Of a DNA stretch of 64,000 nucleotides, positions 51,707 to 60,134 are shown one piece after another. A program made the translations under genes and the position numbers. This DNA comes from JBDRCC01 sp043822065 [NCBI: archaeon] (GTDB taxonomy: Archaea; Undinarchaeota; CAZHTU01), in the NCBI GenBank assembly GCA_043822065.1, contig JBDRCC010000007.1, forward strand, positions 62,001 through 126,000, read 5' to 3'. Within the stretch, counting starts at the first letter, position 1, and every line of letters begins with the position of its first letter. The notes beneath the pieces were generated by a model. The model did no database searches and was not told the DNA's origin. It worked only from the letters and a program-made list of their open reading frames with translations.

Positions 51707-52957
51707 ATGTACGAAATAAGGGAAGTCAGGGCGCGCCAGATTCTTGATTCGCGCGGGAACCCGACGGTAGAGGTTGATGTCAGGACCAGCAAGGGGTTCG
51801 GGCGCGCTGCCGTCCCCTCCGGCGCATCAACCGGCTCGTACGAGGCAGTCGAGCTGAGGGACAAGGGAAAATCATATGGCGGAAAATCTGTCCTGAACGC
51901 AGTCGAGAACGTCAACAAGGTCATCGCGCCCAAGCTTATGGGGCATGCCGCCACAGACCAGAAGGACATCGACGCCCTGATGGCCGAGCTTGACGGGACG
52001 GACAACAAGGGCAAGCTTGGCGCGAATGCAATACTCGGGGTTTCCATGGCAGTCGCAAAAGCCGCGGCGGACGCTGGCAAGGTTCCGCTGTACAAATACC
52101 TCTCCGAGACGATGCAGTTTTCCATGCCCGTGCCGTTCATGAACGTAATCAACGGCGGGAAGCACGCCGGCAACAGCCTTGACATTCAGGAGTACATGAT
52201 TGCGCCAATCGGGGCAAAATCCTTTTCGGAGGCGGTCATGATGTGCTCCGAGGTTTACCATTCCCTCAAACTGATGCTTAAGATGATGTACGGCCCGCCG
52301 GCGACCAACGTCGGCGACGAGGGCGGCTTCGCCCCGCCGATTTCTGACTATGCCGAGCCGCTAAACATAATGCTTAAGGCGGTTGAGCAGTGCGGCTACG
52401 GCGGGAAAGTGAAGCTCGCCTTGGACGCGGCATCCAGCGAATTCTTCTCCAAAGGCAAATACACCATAAGCGGCAAGCCGTATTCCGGGCCGGAGCTCGT
52501 TGACTTCTACACAAGCCTCTGCAAGGAATACCCAATAATATCCCTCGAGGACCCGTTCTCGGAGGATGACTGGGGCGGCTTTTCCAGCATCACTAAAAAG
52601 CTCGCCGGCAAGGTTGCAATAGTCGGGGACGACCTTTTTGTCACGAACCCATCGCGCCTGCAGAAGGGGATAGGCAAGGGCGCGGCAAACTCACTTCTCC
52701 TCAAGGTCAATCAGATTGGCACCGTTACGGAAGCCAAGGACGCGGCAAAGCTCGCGTTTGGCAGCAAATACTCAGTGATGGTCTCCCATCGCTCAGGCGA
52801 GACCGAGGACACGTTCATATCCGACCTGGCAGTTGGCATTGGCGCAGACCGGATAAAAAGCGGTGCGCCGGCAAGGGGGGAGCGGACTGCAAAATACAAC
52901 CAGCTCCTGCGGATAGAGGAATCCTTAGGCAAATCGCAATACGGATTAAAGCTGTAG
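51707..52957 (+). CDS. eno: Enolase
   Basis: 416 residues with the full enolase signature: SGASTGSYEAVELRDK, NVGDEGGFAPP, LEDPFSEDD, SHRSGETEDTFISDLAVG and SGAPARGERTAKYNQLLRIE. It converts 2-phosphoglycerate to phosphoenolpyruvate. In many archaea it lies between rpoK and S2; here it has moved to its own leaderless transcript. Confidence 0.96.
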   Translation: MYEIREVRARQILDSRGNPTVEVDVRTSKGFGRAAVPSGASTGSYEAVELRDKGKSYGGKSVLNAVENVNKVIAPKLMGHAATDQKDIDALMAELDGTDNKGKLGANAILGVSMAVAKAAADAGKVPLYKYLSETMQFSMPVPFMNVINGGKHAGNSLDIQEYMIAPIGAKSFSEAVMMCSEVYHSLKLMLKMMYGPPATNVGDEGGFAPPISDYAEPLNIMLKAVEQCGYGGKVKLALDAASSEFFSKGKYTISGKPYSGPELVDFYTSLCKEYPIISLEDPFSEDDWGGFSSITKKLAGKVAIVGDDLFVTNPSRLQKGIGKGAANSLLLKVNQIGTVTEAKDAAKLAFGSKYSVMVSHRSGETEDTFISDLAVGIGADRIKSGAPARGERTAKYNQLLRIEESLGKSQYGLKL

Positions 52958-52970
52958 CATTGGTAGAACC

Positions 52971-53678
52971 ATGGCTTCAAAAAAGAAAAAAGCAAAAAAG
53001 GCAAAGCAAAAAATCAAAAAGCCGCTCCGGCGGAGAACGGCGAGGCAGCCTGTGCTGCGGACTGGGGACGCCACGCTTCAGAGAAGCGTCCAGAAGCGCG
53101 TTGATTCCCTCCACAAGCTGACTTTAGGCTTTGCGCGGAAGCTCCGCGACATCGAGTTCTCTCTGGAAAACGACATTTCCGTGCACAAAAAATCAACCGA
53201 TGCCGGGCTGAAGTCCCTTGGCGCCGATTTTGACGATAAGCTCGCCCTCCAGGCCCGCGAGTTCCACAAGAGCATTTTTAAGCTAAATGATGACGTCCAG
53301 CGGCAGATTATCGACGTCGAGGCAAACCTGTCAAACCGGCTCCGGGAGTTTGAGCACCTGATAGAGGACGTTTCGATAAAGCTCCAGCGCGACATAGACG
53401 TCCGCCAGCGGCTTGAGGGGATATCGCCGAACATTCCGGGGCGGCTCTCCGACCTTGAGCGGCAGATAGAGACCTCCCAGCACCTCATGACCGAGGTTGT
53501 CGAGCTTATCAACAAGTTCCGCTCCCAGTTCGACATGCGAAAGGTTGACAGCAGGATAAGCCAGATAGAGAACCGGGTAAACGACCTTGACCTTAAGGAG
53601 ATTAAGGCGCTTACGGCAAAGCTCGAGGAGATAAGGGGCGAGCTTAAGAAGGCGATTTCTTCACAAGGGAAGCTCTAA
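52971..53678 (+). CDS. Coiled-coil protein with basic N-terminus, 235 aa
   Basis: The first 30 residues are strongly basic (KKKKAKKAKQKIKKPLRRR). The rest is a helical coiled coil, with heptad-like repeats (LSDLERQIETSQHLMTEVVEL and VDSRISQIENRVNDLDLKEI). It could be a DNA- or RNA-associated structural protein. Overlaps the convergent small membrane gene by four bases, and a similar coiled-coil protein lies on the other side of it. Confidence 0.65.
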   Translation: MASKKKKAKKAKQKIKKPLRRRTARQPVLRTGDATLQRSVQKRVDSLHKLTLGFARKLRDIEFSLENDISVHKKSTDAGLKSLGADFDDKLALQAREFHKSIFKLNDDVQRQIIDVEANLSNRLREFEHLIEDVSIKLQRDIDVRQRLEGISPNIPGRLSDLERQIETSQHLMTEVVELINKFRSQFDMRKVDSRISQIENRVNDLDLKEIKALTAKLEEIRGELKKAISSQGKL

Positions 53679-54013
53679 CTGAACCTTTTTTTCTCGTAAA
53701 AGACGTAGTTCAGGAGGCTCATTATCTCAAACCCGAGGACAAGGAAAACGAACAGTATAATTGTGAGCCTCCACACCATTGGGTACATGTAAAGGAAGTT
53801 GCTGTATAGGAAGTACAGAAGTACGGCAGGGATATACAGGACTACGATGCCAATAAACAGGTATGCCATTTTCGTATGCTCAAGCATCAGCCTCTTTTCC
53901 CGCACGCTCAGCTTTCTGCTTTTGGCCCATTTGTCCCAGTAAAGGTAGTACATCAGCGCCGGAATGGCCACCGCGAACGTAACTACGAGCATTGTCAGTA
54001 TCTTCATCGGCAT
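53675..54013 (-). CDS. Small membrane protein, 112 aa
   Basis: Three hydrophobic segments (about residues 5-25, 48-68 and 78-100), with a MYPMVWRLTIILFVFLVLGFE region, and basic cytosolic parts. No family recognised. Lies between two coiled-coil protein genes. Confidence 0.55.
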   Translation of the reverse strand: MPMKILTMLVVTFAVAIPALMYYLYWDKWAKSRKLSVREKRLMLEHTKMAYLFIGIVVLYIPAVLLYFLYSNFLYMYPMVWRLTIILFVFLVLGFEIMSLLNYVFYEKKRFS

Positions 54014-54019
54014 AAATAT

Positions 54020-54028
54020 CCTTAAATA
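54020..54028 (+). promoter_or_regulatory. TATA box
   Basis: CTTAAATAG, 23-31 nt before ATG 54051. Confidence 0.5.
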
Positions 54029-54050
54029 GAACTTCTTTTTATATCTTTAT

Positions 54051-54644
54051 ATGGCAAGCAAGGACGACCTGTCAAGGCTGACGCAATCAATAATTCTCGC
54101 CAAAAACGAGCTGTCAACCGCCATCTCGCAGGAAACGAAATCCCTCGACGACAGGATGGATAAGCTCTCCAGGAAGATGGAGCAGCTCAAGGCACAGCAG
54201 GCAGAGCTTGACAAAAGGGTCAAGGCAGTGGACCGGGACTCAAAGAAGAACTCAAAGATAATCGAGTCCCAGGTCGAGGACTACCTCCCAACGCAGGTCA
54301 CCCATCTTAACGCCCAGGTTGCAAGCTTGAATGAACGGGCAGGAGGCCTGCAGTCAAAGATGGAGACCGTAAAGACAATCCTTGACAAAGTGGTGGACAT
54401 GCTAAAATCAGGCACCGGGCCGTCGTCTGACCTCATGGAGCGCGTGGATGCCCTGGAAGGCCGCTGGGCGGAATTCGAGTCGCTTAACCTGCTGCCGCTT
54501 ATAGACAAGCTGGAGTCCATACAGGAAGACATACGCAGCGCGCATTCCAGCCTTCCTGCGAGGGACATCAGCGAGCTTGACATCCGTATGAGCACGATGG
54601 AGTCCAAGATTGCGGGGAAAGCCCAAAACAGGGACAGCGAGTAG
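54051..54644 (+). CDS. Coiled-coil protein, 197 aa
   Basis: Heptad-rich throughout (SLDDRMDKLSRKMEQLKAQQ, and LNERAGGLQSKMETVKTILDK), soluble and acidic-basic mixed, no known domain. Begins MASKDDLSRLTQS. Leaderless promoter. Similar build to the 52971 protein without its basic start. Confidence 0.65.
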   Translation: MASKDDLSRLTQSIILAKNELSTAISQETKSLDDRMDKLSRKMEQLKAQQAELDKRVKAVDRDSKKNSKIIESQVEDYLPTQVTHLNAQVASLNERAGGLQSKMETVKTILDKVVDMLKSGTGPSSDLMERVDALEGRWAEFESLNLLPLIDKLESIQEDIRSAHSSLPARDISELDIRMSTMESKIAGKAQNRDSE

Positions 54645-54652
54645 GCAACTTA

Positions 54653-54660
54653 TTTATATC
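54653..54660 (+). promoter_or_regulatory. TATA box of leuS
   Basis: TTTATATC, 24-31 nt before ATG 54684. Confidence 0.6.
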
Positions 54661-54683
54661 CTGGTTCCAATACCCAGTATTAA

Positions 54684-57572
54684 ATGGCAGACTTCCAAAA
54701 GATAGAAAAGAAGTGGCAAAAGCGCTGGAAGGAGTCAAAAATTTTTGAGGGGCAGCCCGACCCATCGCGAAAAAAGTTTTTCATAACTGTCCCTTACCCC
54801 TACGTCAGCGGCCCCTACCACATCGGGCACGGGCGGTCATACATAATCGGCGACGTTTTCGCCAGGTACAAGCGGCTGAAGGGGTACAACGTCCTTTTCC
54901 CTATGGCGTATCACGTCACCGGCACGCCAGTCCTTGCGGTTTCACAGGGCATAAAGTCGTCAGACCCGAAATTTGTCAGCCAGATGAGGGAGTACATCGC
55001 AATCCACACCCAGAACCCGCAGGAGGTTGAAAAGATACTGAACTCGTTTACCGACCCATGGAGCGTCTACGAATACTTCTCAAACACAATGCGCGTCGAC
55101 TTTGAGAGCATCGGGATGGGCGTCGACTGGAGGCGCGACTTTACCACAGGGGACAAGATATACAACCAGTTCATCTGGTGGCAGTACTTCAAGTTCAAGG
55201 AGAAGGGCTACCTCGTCAAGGGGAGCTACCCGATTCTCTACAGTATAGCTGACCAGAACGCAGTCGGTGAGGACGACATAAAGGATGGGGACATCGACAA
55301 GGTCTCAATCAGCGAGTTCAGCCTCCTCAAGTTTAAGTTTGACGGCGCCTACATTGTTGCCGCAACCCTGCGCCCAGAAACGGTTTTCGGCCAGACAAAC
55401 ATGTGGGTCCACCCTGACGTTGAATACGTCAAGGCACAGTTCGGCAAAGAGGCGTGGGTGCTCAGCCAGCCCTGTTTTGACAAGCTGAAGTACCAGGGAA
55501 AAGAAGGCAAAATTACAGGAAAAATAAGGGGCAGCGAGATGCTTGGCAGATACTGCCACGCGCCAGGCGTTGAGCGGGACATAATAATCCTCCCTTCTTA
55601 CCACTGTGACCCGGATGTCGGCACCGGGCTCGTCACATCCGTCCCATCCGATGCGCCATTCGACTGGATGGGCCTGCATGACTTGCAGAAGGACAGAAAG
55701 CTTGCTGAGAAATTCGGATTGAGCTATGAAAAAATCAAGGCGATAAAGCCAATCCCGATAATCAAGTCCAAAGGATATGGTGACCTTCCAGGGGTGGAGA
55801 TATGCGAAAAGATGAAGATACGCTCCCAGGCGGAGTTTGAAAAGCTGACCGAGGCGACCAACGAGATATACAAGCTCGGCTTCCACACTGGGGTTATGAT
55901 GGATGCCTGCGGCGAATATGCAGGCATGTCGGTCCAGGAGGCAAAGGACAAGGTCAAGGCAGACCTTGAGTCAAAGGGCCTTGCTGACACCATGTATGAA
56001 GCTTCCAGGAAAGCAGAGACGAGGGGCGGCGGGAAGGTCATCGTGGCGAAGCTGGACGACCAGTGGTTCCTTGACTACAAGGCAGGGAGCTGGAAAAAGC
56101 TGGCATCAGACTGCCTCAAGCAGATGGTTATATACCCTGAAAAATACCGCGGGCTTTTCGAAGTCACGTTTGACTGGCTTGACAAGAGGCCTTGCGCAAG
56201 AAAGCGCGGTCTTGGGACGCAACTGCCGTTCGACACCCACTGGGTGATTGAGTCTCTAAGCGACTCGACGATTTACATGGCGTTTTACACAATCGCAGGT
56301 ATAATAAAACAGAACAAAATCCGGCCAGAGTGCCTGATACCTGAAGTATTCGATTTCGTCTTCCTTTCGAAGGGCAGCCTTGCTGACGTTTCAAAGCGCA
56401 GTAAAATAGGCGAGACGGTCTTGCAGGCGATGCATGCCGAATTCAATTACTGGTACCCGATGGACCTGAGGCATACTGCGATAATGCACATAAACAACCA
56501 CCTCAGCTTCTCCATCTTCCACCATGCCGCAATATTCCCTGCGAAGCTCTGGCCCAAGGCGTTTACCCTTATAGAGCCGGTTATAGCCGAAGGAAAGAAA
56601 ATCGGCAAGTCCAAGGGCAATGTCATCCCCCTTGCTGTGGTCAGCAGAAAATATGGCGCCGACCTATTTAGGCTTTACATGATAAACAACGCCGAGTTTG
56701 GGACCACGGTCGACTGGAGGGAGCCCGAGGTAATCGCAACCAAGAAACAGCTTGAAAAGTTCTACTCGTTTGTCCTGGATGCGGTCGAGCTTTCAAAAAA
56801 AGCAAAGAAATCTGAATCCGTACACGCAAAGGCAGCGCTGTCCTTCTTCAACCGTCAGCTGAGGGAGATTGAGTCCCACCTTGACGGATACAACCTGCGG
56901 AAGTACACGCAGTCCGCTTTCTACTCGCTGTTCAACTACATGCAGTCCATGCAAAAGCTCCTGACCGAAGCGGAGCAGGGCTATGTCTTTAAGGAGATAC
57001 TGCCTAAATGGGTGGTTGTCCTTTCCCCGGTTATGCCCCACTTTGCGGAGGAGGCATGGGAGCTCCTCGGCAACAAGCCCTTCGCGTCCCTCTCCGCATG
57101 GCCGGTTGCGGACGGCAAGCTCATAGACGAAGGCGCTGAAATCGCAAGCCAGACTATCACGAATACCCTATCCGATACTGAGATTGTCATGAAACTGGCT
57201 AAAATCGAAAAGCCGTCCAAGATAAGCCTTTTCGTTGCCCATGACTGGAAGTTTAGGCTCTTTTCCAGCATCAAGGCGGCGATGGAGAATACAAGGAACC
57301 CAAAGGACATACTCGACCTGCTGATGAAAGACACAGAGCTAAAGAAGCACTCGAAAGACATGCCAAAAATAGTCTTCTCCGTACTCAAGGACCCATCAAA
57401 GATACCGCCTATAATCCTTGACCAGAAGGCAGAGCTCAAGGCAGTAGAGTCGTCAGTCGCGCTTCTCAAGGAAAAGTATGGCTGCCAGGCATCAGTTCAG
57501 CTTGCTGAAAAATCGTCCGAGCCAAAGGCAAACTCAGCCCTTCCAGGCAAGCCTGCGATACTGGTTGCCTAA
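54684..57572 (+). CDS. leuS: Leucyl-tRNA synthetase, archaeal type
   Basis: 962 residues. Class I HIGH equivalent is HIGH (residues 46-49, in YHIGHGRS) and KMSKS equivalent is KIGKSKGN near residue 638. The CP1 editing domain lies between, and the C-terminal extension is archaeal in type. Charges tRNA-Leu; two tRNA-Leu genes lie in this window. Its stop overlaps a convergent orphan by four bases. Confidence 0.95.
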   Translation: MADFQKIEKKWQKRWKESKIFEGQPDPSRKKFFITVPYPYVSGPYHIGHGRSYIIGDVFARYKRLKGYNVLFPMAYHVTGTPVLAVSQGIKSSDPKFVSQMREYIAIHTQNPQEVEKILNSFTDPWSVYEYFSNTMRVDFESIGMGVDWRRDFTTGDKIYNQFIWWQYFKFKEKGYLVKGSYPILYSIADQNAVGEDDIKDGDIDKVSISEFSLLKFKFDGAYIVAATLRPETVFGQTNMWVHPDVEYVKAQFGKEAWVLSQPCFDKLKYQGKEGKITGKIRGSEMLGRYCHAPGVERDIIILPSYHCDPDVGTGLVTSVPSDAPFDWMGLHDLQKDRKLAEKFGLSYEKIKAIKPIPIIKSKGYGDLPGVEICEKMKIRSQAEFEKLTEATNEIYKLGFHTGVMMDACGEYAGMSVQEAKDKVKADLESKGLADTMYEASRKAETRGGGKVIVAKLDDQWFLDYKAGSWKKLASDCLKQMVIYPEKYRGLFEVTFDWLDKRPCARKRGLGTQLPFDTHWVIESLSDSTIYMAFYTIAGIIKQNKIRPECLIPEVFDFVFLSKGSLADVSKRSKIGETVLQAMHAEFNYWYPMDLRHTAIMHINNHLSFSIFHHAAIFPAKLWPKAFTLIEPVIAEGKKIGKSKGNVIPLAVVSRKYGADLFRLYMINNAEFGTTVDWREPEVIATKKQLEKFYSFVLDAVELSKKAKKSESVHAKAALSFFNRQLREIESHLDGYNLRKYTQSAFYSLFNYMQSMQKLLTEAEQGYVFKEILPKWVVVLSPVMPHFAEEAWELLGNKPFASLSAWPVADGKLIDEGAEIASQTITNTLSDTEIVMKLAKIEKPSKISLFVAHDWKFRLFSSIKAAMENTRNPKDILDLLMKDTELKKHSKDMPKIVFSVLKDPSKIPPIILDQKAELKAVESSVALLKEKYGCQASVQLAEKSSEPKANSALPGKPAILVA

Positions 57573-57925
57573 AAGGCAGATAGGAGCGCTTCGTCCTCTT
57601 GCTTAAGCCGGAGTTCACTTACCGAGACAATTTCACCCTCTGTCTTCAGGTTTCTAGCCTTCAGCGCGGCGAAGACTACAGAGTAAACGAGCTTATTGTC
57701 CGGGAATACCAGCGAATACGCACGGGCACCGTCTCCGTGCATTAAGAATATGGCGCCTTTTCGTCCCCTGGTAGAGATGTCAAGCCTTGGCGGCCTCTGC
57801 TGGCTGAGCTGGCTGCTTATCCCATGCATATCTAGCTCAGCCCGCAGGTTAATCGCCTGGAATAGCTCTGCCATTGACGGGTAATTAAGGTGGGTGTTGA
57901 AGCTCAGTTTTATAGCTAATGGCAT
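57569..57925 (-). CDS. Hypothetical protein, 118 aa
   Basis: Soluble alpha/beta protein starting MPLAIKLSFNTHLN, with no known motif. Its start lies 33 bases from the end of the adjacent minus-strand lipoprotein gene. Convergent with leuS. Confidence 0.5.
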   Translation of the reverse strand: MPLAIKLSFNTHLNYPSMAELFQAINLRAELDMHGISSQLSQQRPPRLDISTRGRKGAIFLMHGDGARAYSLVFPDNKLVYSVVFAALKARNLKTEGEIVSVSELRLKQEDEALLSAF

Positions 57926-57964
57926 AATGGTGTTATGGCGCAGGTGCTTTTAAACCTTGACATC

Positions 57965-58330
57965 TCATTCCTGTATGGTGTCAGGTCCCTTGAACTTTGT
58001 AACTTTGTCTGCCTCAATTAGTGGGTCGCAGACGCATTCTGCGTCGCAGGGGAAGACAATGTAATCTCCATACACGGCCACATTGTAGCCCCGGAATTTT
58101 TCCAGGGATTTTCCCTCAACCCGCACACTAGTCCCCCGTATGTAGTAATCCCCTAGGCAGCCGAGGAGCCTTCCGTCAAACTTGCCCTGTATTAGGGTTC
58201 CCACGGTCTGGACTTTTGGGATTTCGCTGCTGGCGTTCTGCTGGAGATAAACTGGATCGTAATACTTGTAGTCCTTAACCGACACGCATCCAGCGGCAAT
58301 AAGCACTATTACAAGCAGAGCCCACTTCAT
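57965..58330 (-). CDS. Putative lipoprotein, 121 aa
   Basis: Signal peptide MKWALLVIVLIAAGC with lipobox IAAGC ending at residue 15, then a polar mainly beta protein with cysteines (LLGCLGD, FPCDAECVC). An OB-like fold is possible but not shown. ATG 58330 is chosen to fit the lipobox; a longer frame starts at 58354. Follows the cupredoxin gene by 30 bases on the same strand. Confidence 0.55.
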   Translation of the reverse strand: MKWALLVIVLIAAGCVSVKDYKYYDPVYLQQNASSEIPKVQTVGTLIQGKFDGRLLGCLGDYYIRGTSVRVEGKSLEKFRGYNVAVYGDYIVFPCDAECVCDPLIEADKVTKFKGPDTIQE

Positions 58331-58360
58331 AGAATCCCAGAAAACCCCAGGCAATATAAA

Positions 58361-58900
58361 CTATTCGGTTACGACAAGCGTTCCCTTTTCGGAATGCCCA
58401 AACTCATTGCAATAGTATGTGAATGTCCCTGCATTGTCCGCCTTGAACTCGACCACGGTCATGTCCATCCTGTCCTTCCCCGCCGGCACCTGGACATAGA
58501 CGCCGTATTCGTCAAGTGCGAAGCTGTGGGCTGTGTTGTAGTCGCCGCTCGCTATCTTCAGGCGTACGATATCCCCCATTGAGACGCGTATCCGGTCTGG
58601 GGTGAACCTGAACTTCCTGATAAGCAGAAGGGTTTCACCGGCGGAGGCGGCTTCGTCTGGCTCGTTGCCAGAAGCAAGCACCACGAAAGGCGCCGGCTGG
58701 GATGCCCCGAACTCAGACTCAATCTCCGCGAATGTCTTTTTGTCTTCCACCTGTGCCGATGGCTGGTCTGATGCCTTTAGCTCTACGCCAGAGCCAAATC
58801 CGTCAACAGTTGGAAAAGCGCCAAAATCAAAGCCCTTGACGTAGCCCCCAAAAAGGACTAAAAGACCCACCGTCATGAGCACCCACCATGCCTGTTTCAT
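58361..58900 (-). CDS. Exported cupredoxin-like protein
   Basis: 179 residues with an N-terminal anchor or signal (residues 5-24). The C-terminal 90 residues are a cupredoxin fold: IRKFRFTPDRIRVSMGDIVRLKI, AHSFALDEYGV with the first His, and TYYCNEFGHSEKGTLVV with Cys and His ligands. The CuA motif would need a second Cys, so a type 1 copper or copper-chaperone function is likelier. In an operon with the lipoprotein. Confidence 0.8.
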   Translation of the reverse strand: MKQAWWVLMTVGLLVLFGGYVKGFDFGAFPTVDGFGSGVELKASDQPSAQVEDKKTFAEIESEFGASQPAPFVVLASGNEPDEAASAGETLLLIRKFRFTPDRIRVSMGDIVRLKIASGDYNTAHSFALDEYGVYVQVPAGKDRMDMTVVEFKADNAGTFTYYCNEFGHSEKGTLVVTE

Positions 58901-58943
58901 AATTCTCTATTGCCCGGATGTTCTTTATAAACCTTGCGTTTGC

Positions 58944-59531
58944 TTATCTGCCTTTCCCTCGGCTCTCTTCGTATATCCTCAATAACTCTGATACCACATT
59001 CTCAGGAGGCGTTAACTTCTCCTTGTTTTTCTCCAGCTCTTCCACATAATTAGCAACTGCTACCATCCAATCCCTGACACCACGCAGGGCGAAATCAAGC
59101 ATATCCTCATTGAACTTCACACTAATTATTCCCGCATTTATCTTACTGGAAACATCTCTCATCTTTTTGATATTGTCGTACCTCAATACATCTGTTGTCT
59201 CCACTTTTGAATCTACACCGTACATATAAATCTGCGCAAAAAACAATTCGATTAGATTTGCATAGCTCTTGAAGATGAAAAGCGCCTTGTAGTAGGGTGT
59301 CAAATCATCAGTCCATGGCTTCCATTCTGTCTGGAACTGATTTTGGAGCTGAAGTAAAATTGGAATTTCCTCAATTGTCATTATTTCTTTAATAAAATCG
59401 TGGACTGTTTCCATAGAGGAACGGATATTTTCGCCGACCGCCACAATGTCTGAAGTACTGCGCTTTTTTTTCTTCCAATGCCCCACCATACTCGAAGCAT
59501 AAGCCTCAAGTAGGTCAGATGTCTTAGCCAT
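58944..59531 (-). CDS. Hypothetical protein, AT-rich, 195 aa
   Basis: Helical soluble protein starting MAKTSDLLEAYASSM, with no known domain. It is visibly richer in A+T than its neighbours and lies just 3' of tRNA-Ala on the same strand, about 85 bp away. Possibly an acquired gene. Confidence 0.55.
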   Translation of the reverse strand: MAKTSDLLEAYASSMVGHWKKKKRSTSDIVAVGENIRSSMETVHDFIKEIMTIEEIPILLQLQNQFQTEWKPWTDDLTPYYKALFIFKSYANLIELFFAQIYMYGVDSKVETTDVLRYDNIKKMRDVSSKINAGIISVKFNEDMLDFALRGVRDWMVAVANYVEELEKNKEKLTPPENVVSELLRIYEESRGKGR

Positions 59532-59589
59532 GCTTTATTATTCTCTCTTTTAGTTTATAATCCTTTAGGTTCAGTATAGTTTTTTGCAT

Positions 59590-59614
59590 CAGCTTTTTTA
59601 GAAAAAAAGCTGAA
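59590..59614 (-). terminator. Terminator hairpin after tRNA-Ala
   Basis: TCAGCTTTTTT and AAAAAAGCTGA form an 11-pair stem with loop AGA (59601-59603). It begins three bases after the tRNA-Ala 3' end on the minus strand. Confidence 0.55.
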
Positions 59615-59616
59615 GT

Positions 59617-59689
59617 GGACCCGTCGGGATTTGAACCCGAGGCCTCCTGCTTGCAAAGCAGGCGCGCTACCAGTCTGCGCCACGGGCCC
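59617..59689 (-). tRNA. tRNA-Ala (TGC)
   Basis: On the minus strand: acceptor GGGCCCG/CGGGTCC, anticodon stem CCTGC/GCAGG with loop TTTGCAA (anticodon TGC), T stem TCGGG/CCCGA, A73. The G3-T70 pair in the acceptor is the alanine identity element. Confidence 0.95.
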
Positions 59690-59722
59690 ATCAAGCAGAC
59701 TAAGCAGAAGTCGATACGAGTG

Positions 59723-60079
59723 TTACTTCTTTGCTTCTTTCTTTTCCGGCTCTTTCTTGGCGGGCTCCTTCTTCGCTGCGTCCGCGCCTGCCGGCTTGGC
59801 CTCGCCCGGCTTGGCTTCTGCTGCACCTTCCGCCGGCGCTGCGCCCGGAGCTGCCCCTGCTGCCGCGGCCTTTGCCGCTGCCTCGGCTGCCTTCTTGACC
59901 GCCTCTTCAGCCTTCTTGCTAGCGTTTGCCTTGAGCTGAGCTTCGTGCTCGCGCCTTATTTTGTCGAGCTGATCCTTTGAGAAGACCTTGTGTGCGTAAG
60001 GGTTGCACCTCTTGCAGAGGCTAAGCCTGTTAACAAGCTTTTCCGCCCCGCAACATATGCATCGCTCTTTGGTCTTCAT
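59723..60079 (-). CDS. Zinc-ribbon protein with K/A/P/E tail, 118 aa
   Basis: Residues 1-45: MKTKERCICCGAEKLVNRLSLCKRC carries CxxC and CxxC, a zinc ribbon like small ribosomal or RNA-binding proteins. Residues 45-118 form a low-complexity Ala/Lys/Glu/Pro tail. Bidirectional TATA with the AttH-like gene (60101-60113). I start at ATG 60079. It resembles the tailed ribosomal proteins, but I cannot name the family. Confidence 0.6.
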   Translation of the reverse strand: MKTKERCICCGAEKLVNRLSLCKRCNPYAHKVFSKDQLDKIRREHEAQLKANASKKAEEAVKKAAEAAAKAAAAGAAPGAAPAEGAAEAKPGEAKPAGADAAKKEPAKKEPEKKEAKK

Positions 60080-60100
60080 AAGGTACTCAATATACTCAAT

Positions 60101-60113
60101 TAACCTTATATAT
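60101..60113. promoter_or_regulatory. Bidirectional TATA region
   Basis: CTTATATATATG, between the divergent zinc-ribbon gene (start 60079) and the gene at 60135, at leaderless distance from both. Confidence 0.5.
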
Positions 60114-60134
60114 ATGTTTCCATTACCAAACGGT

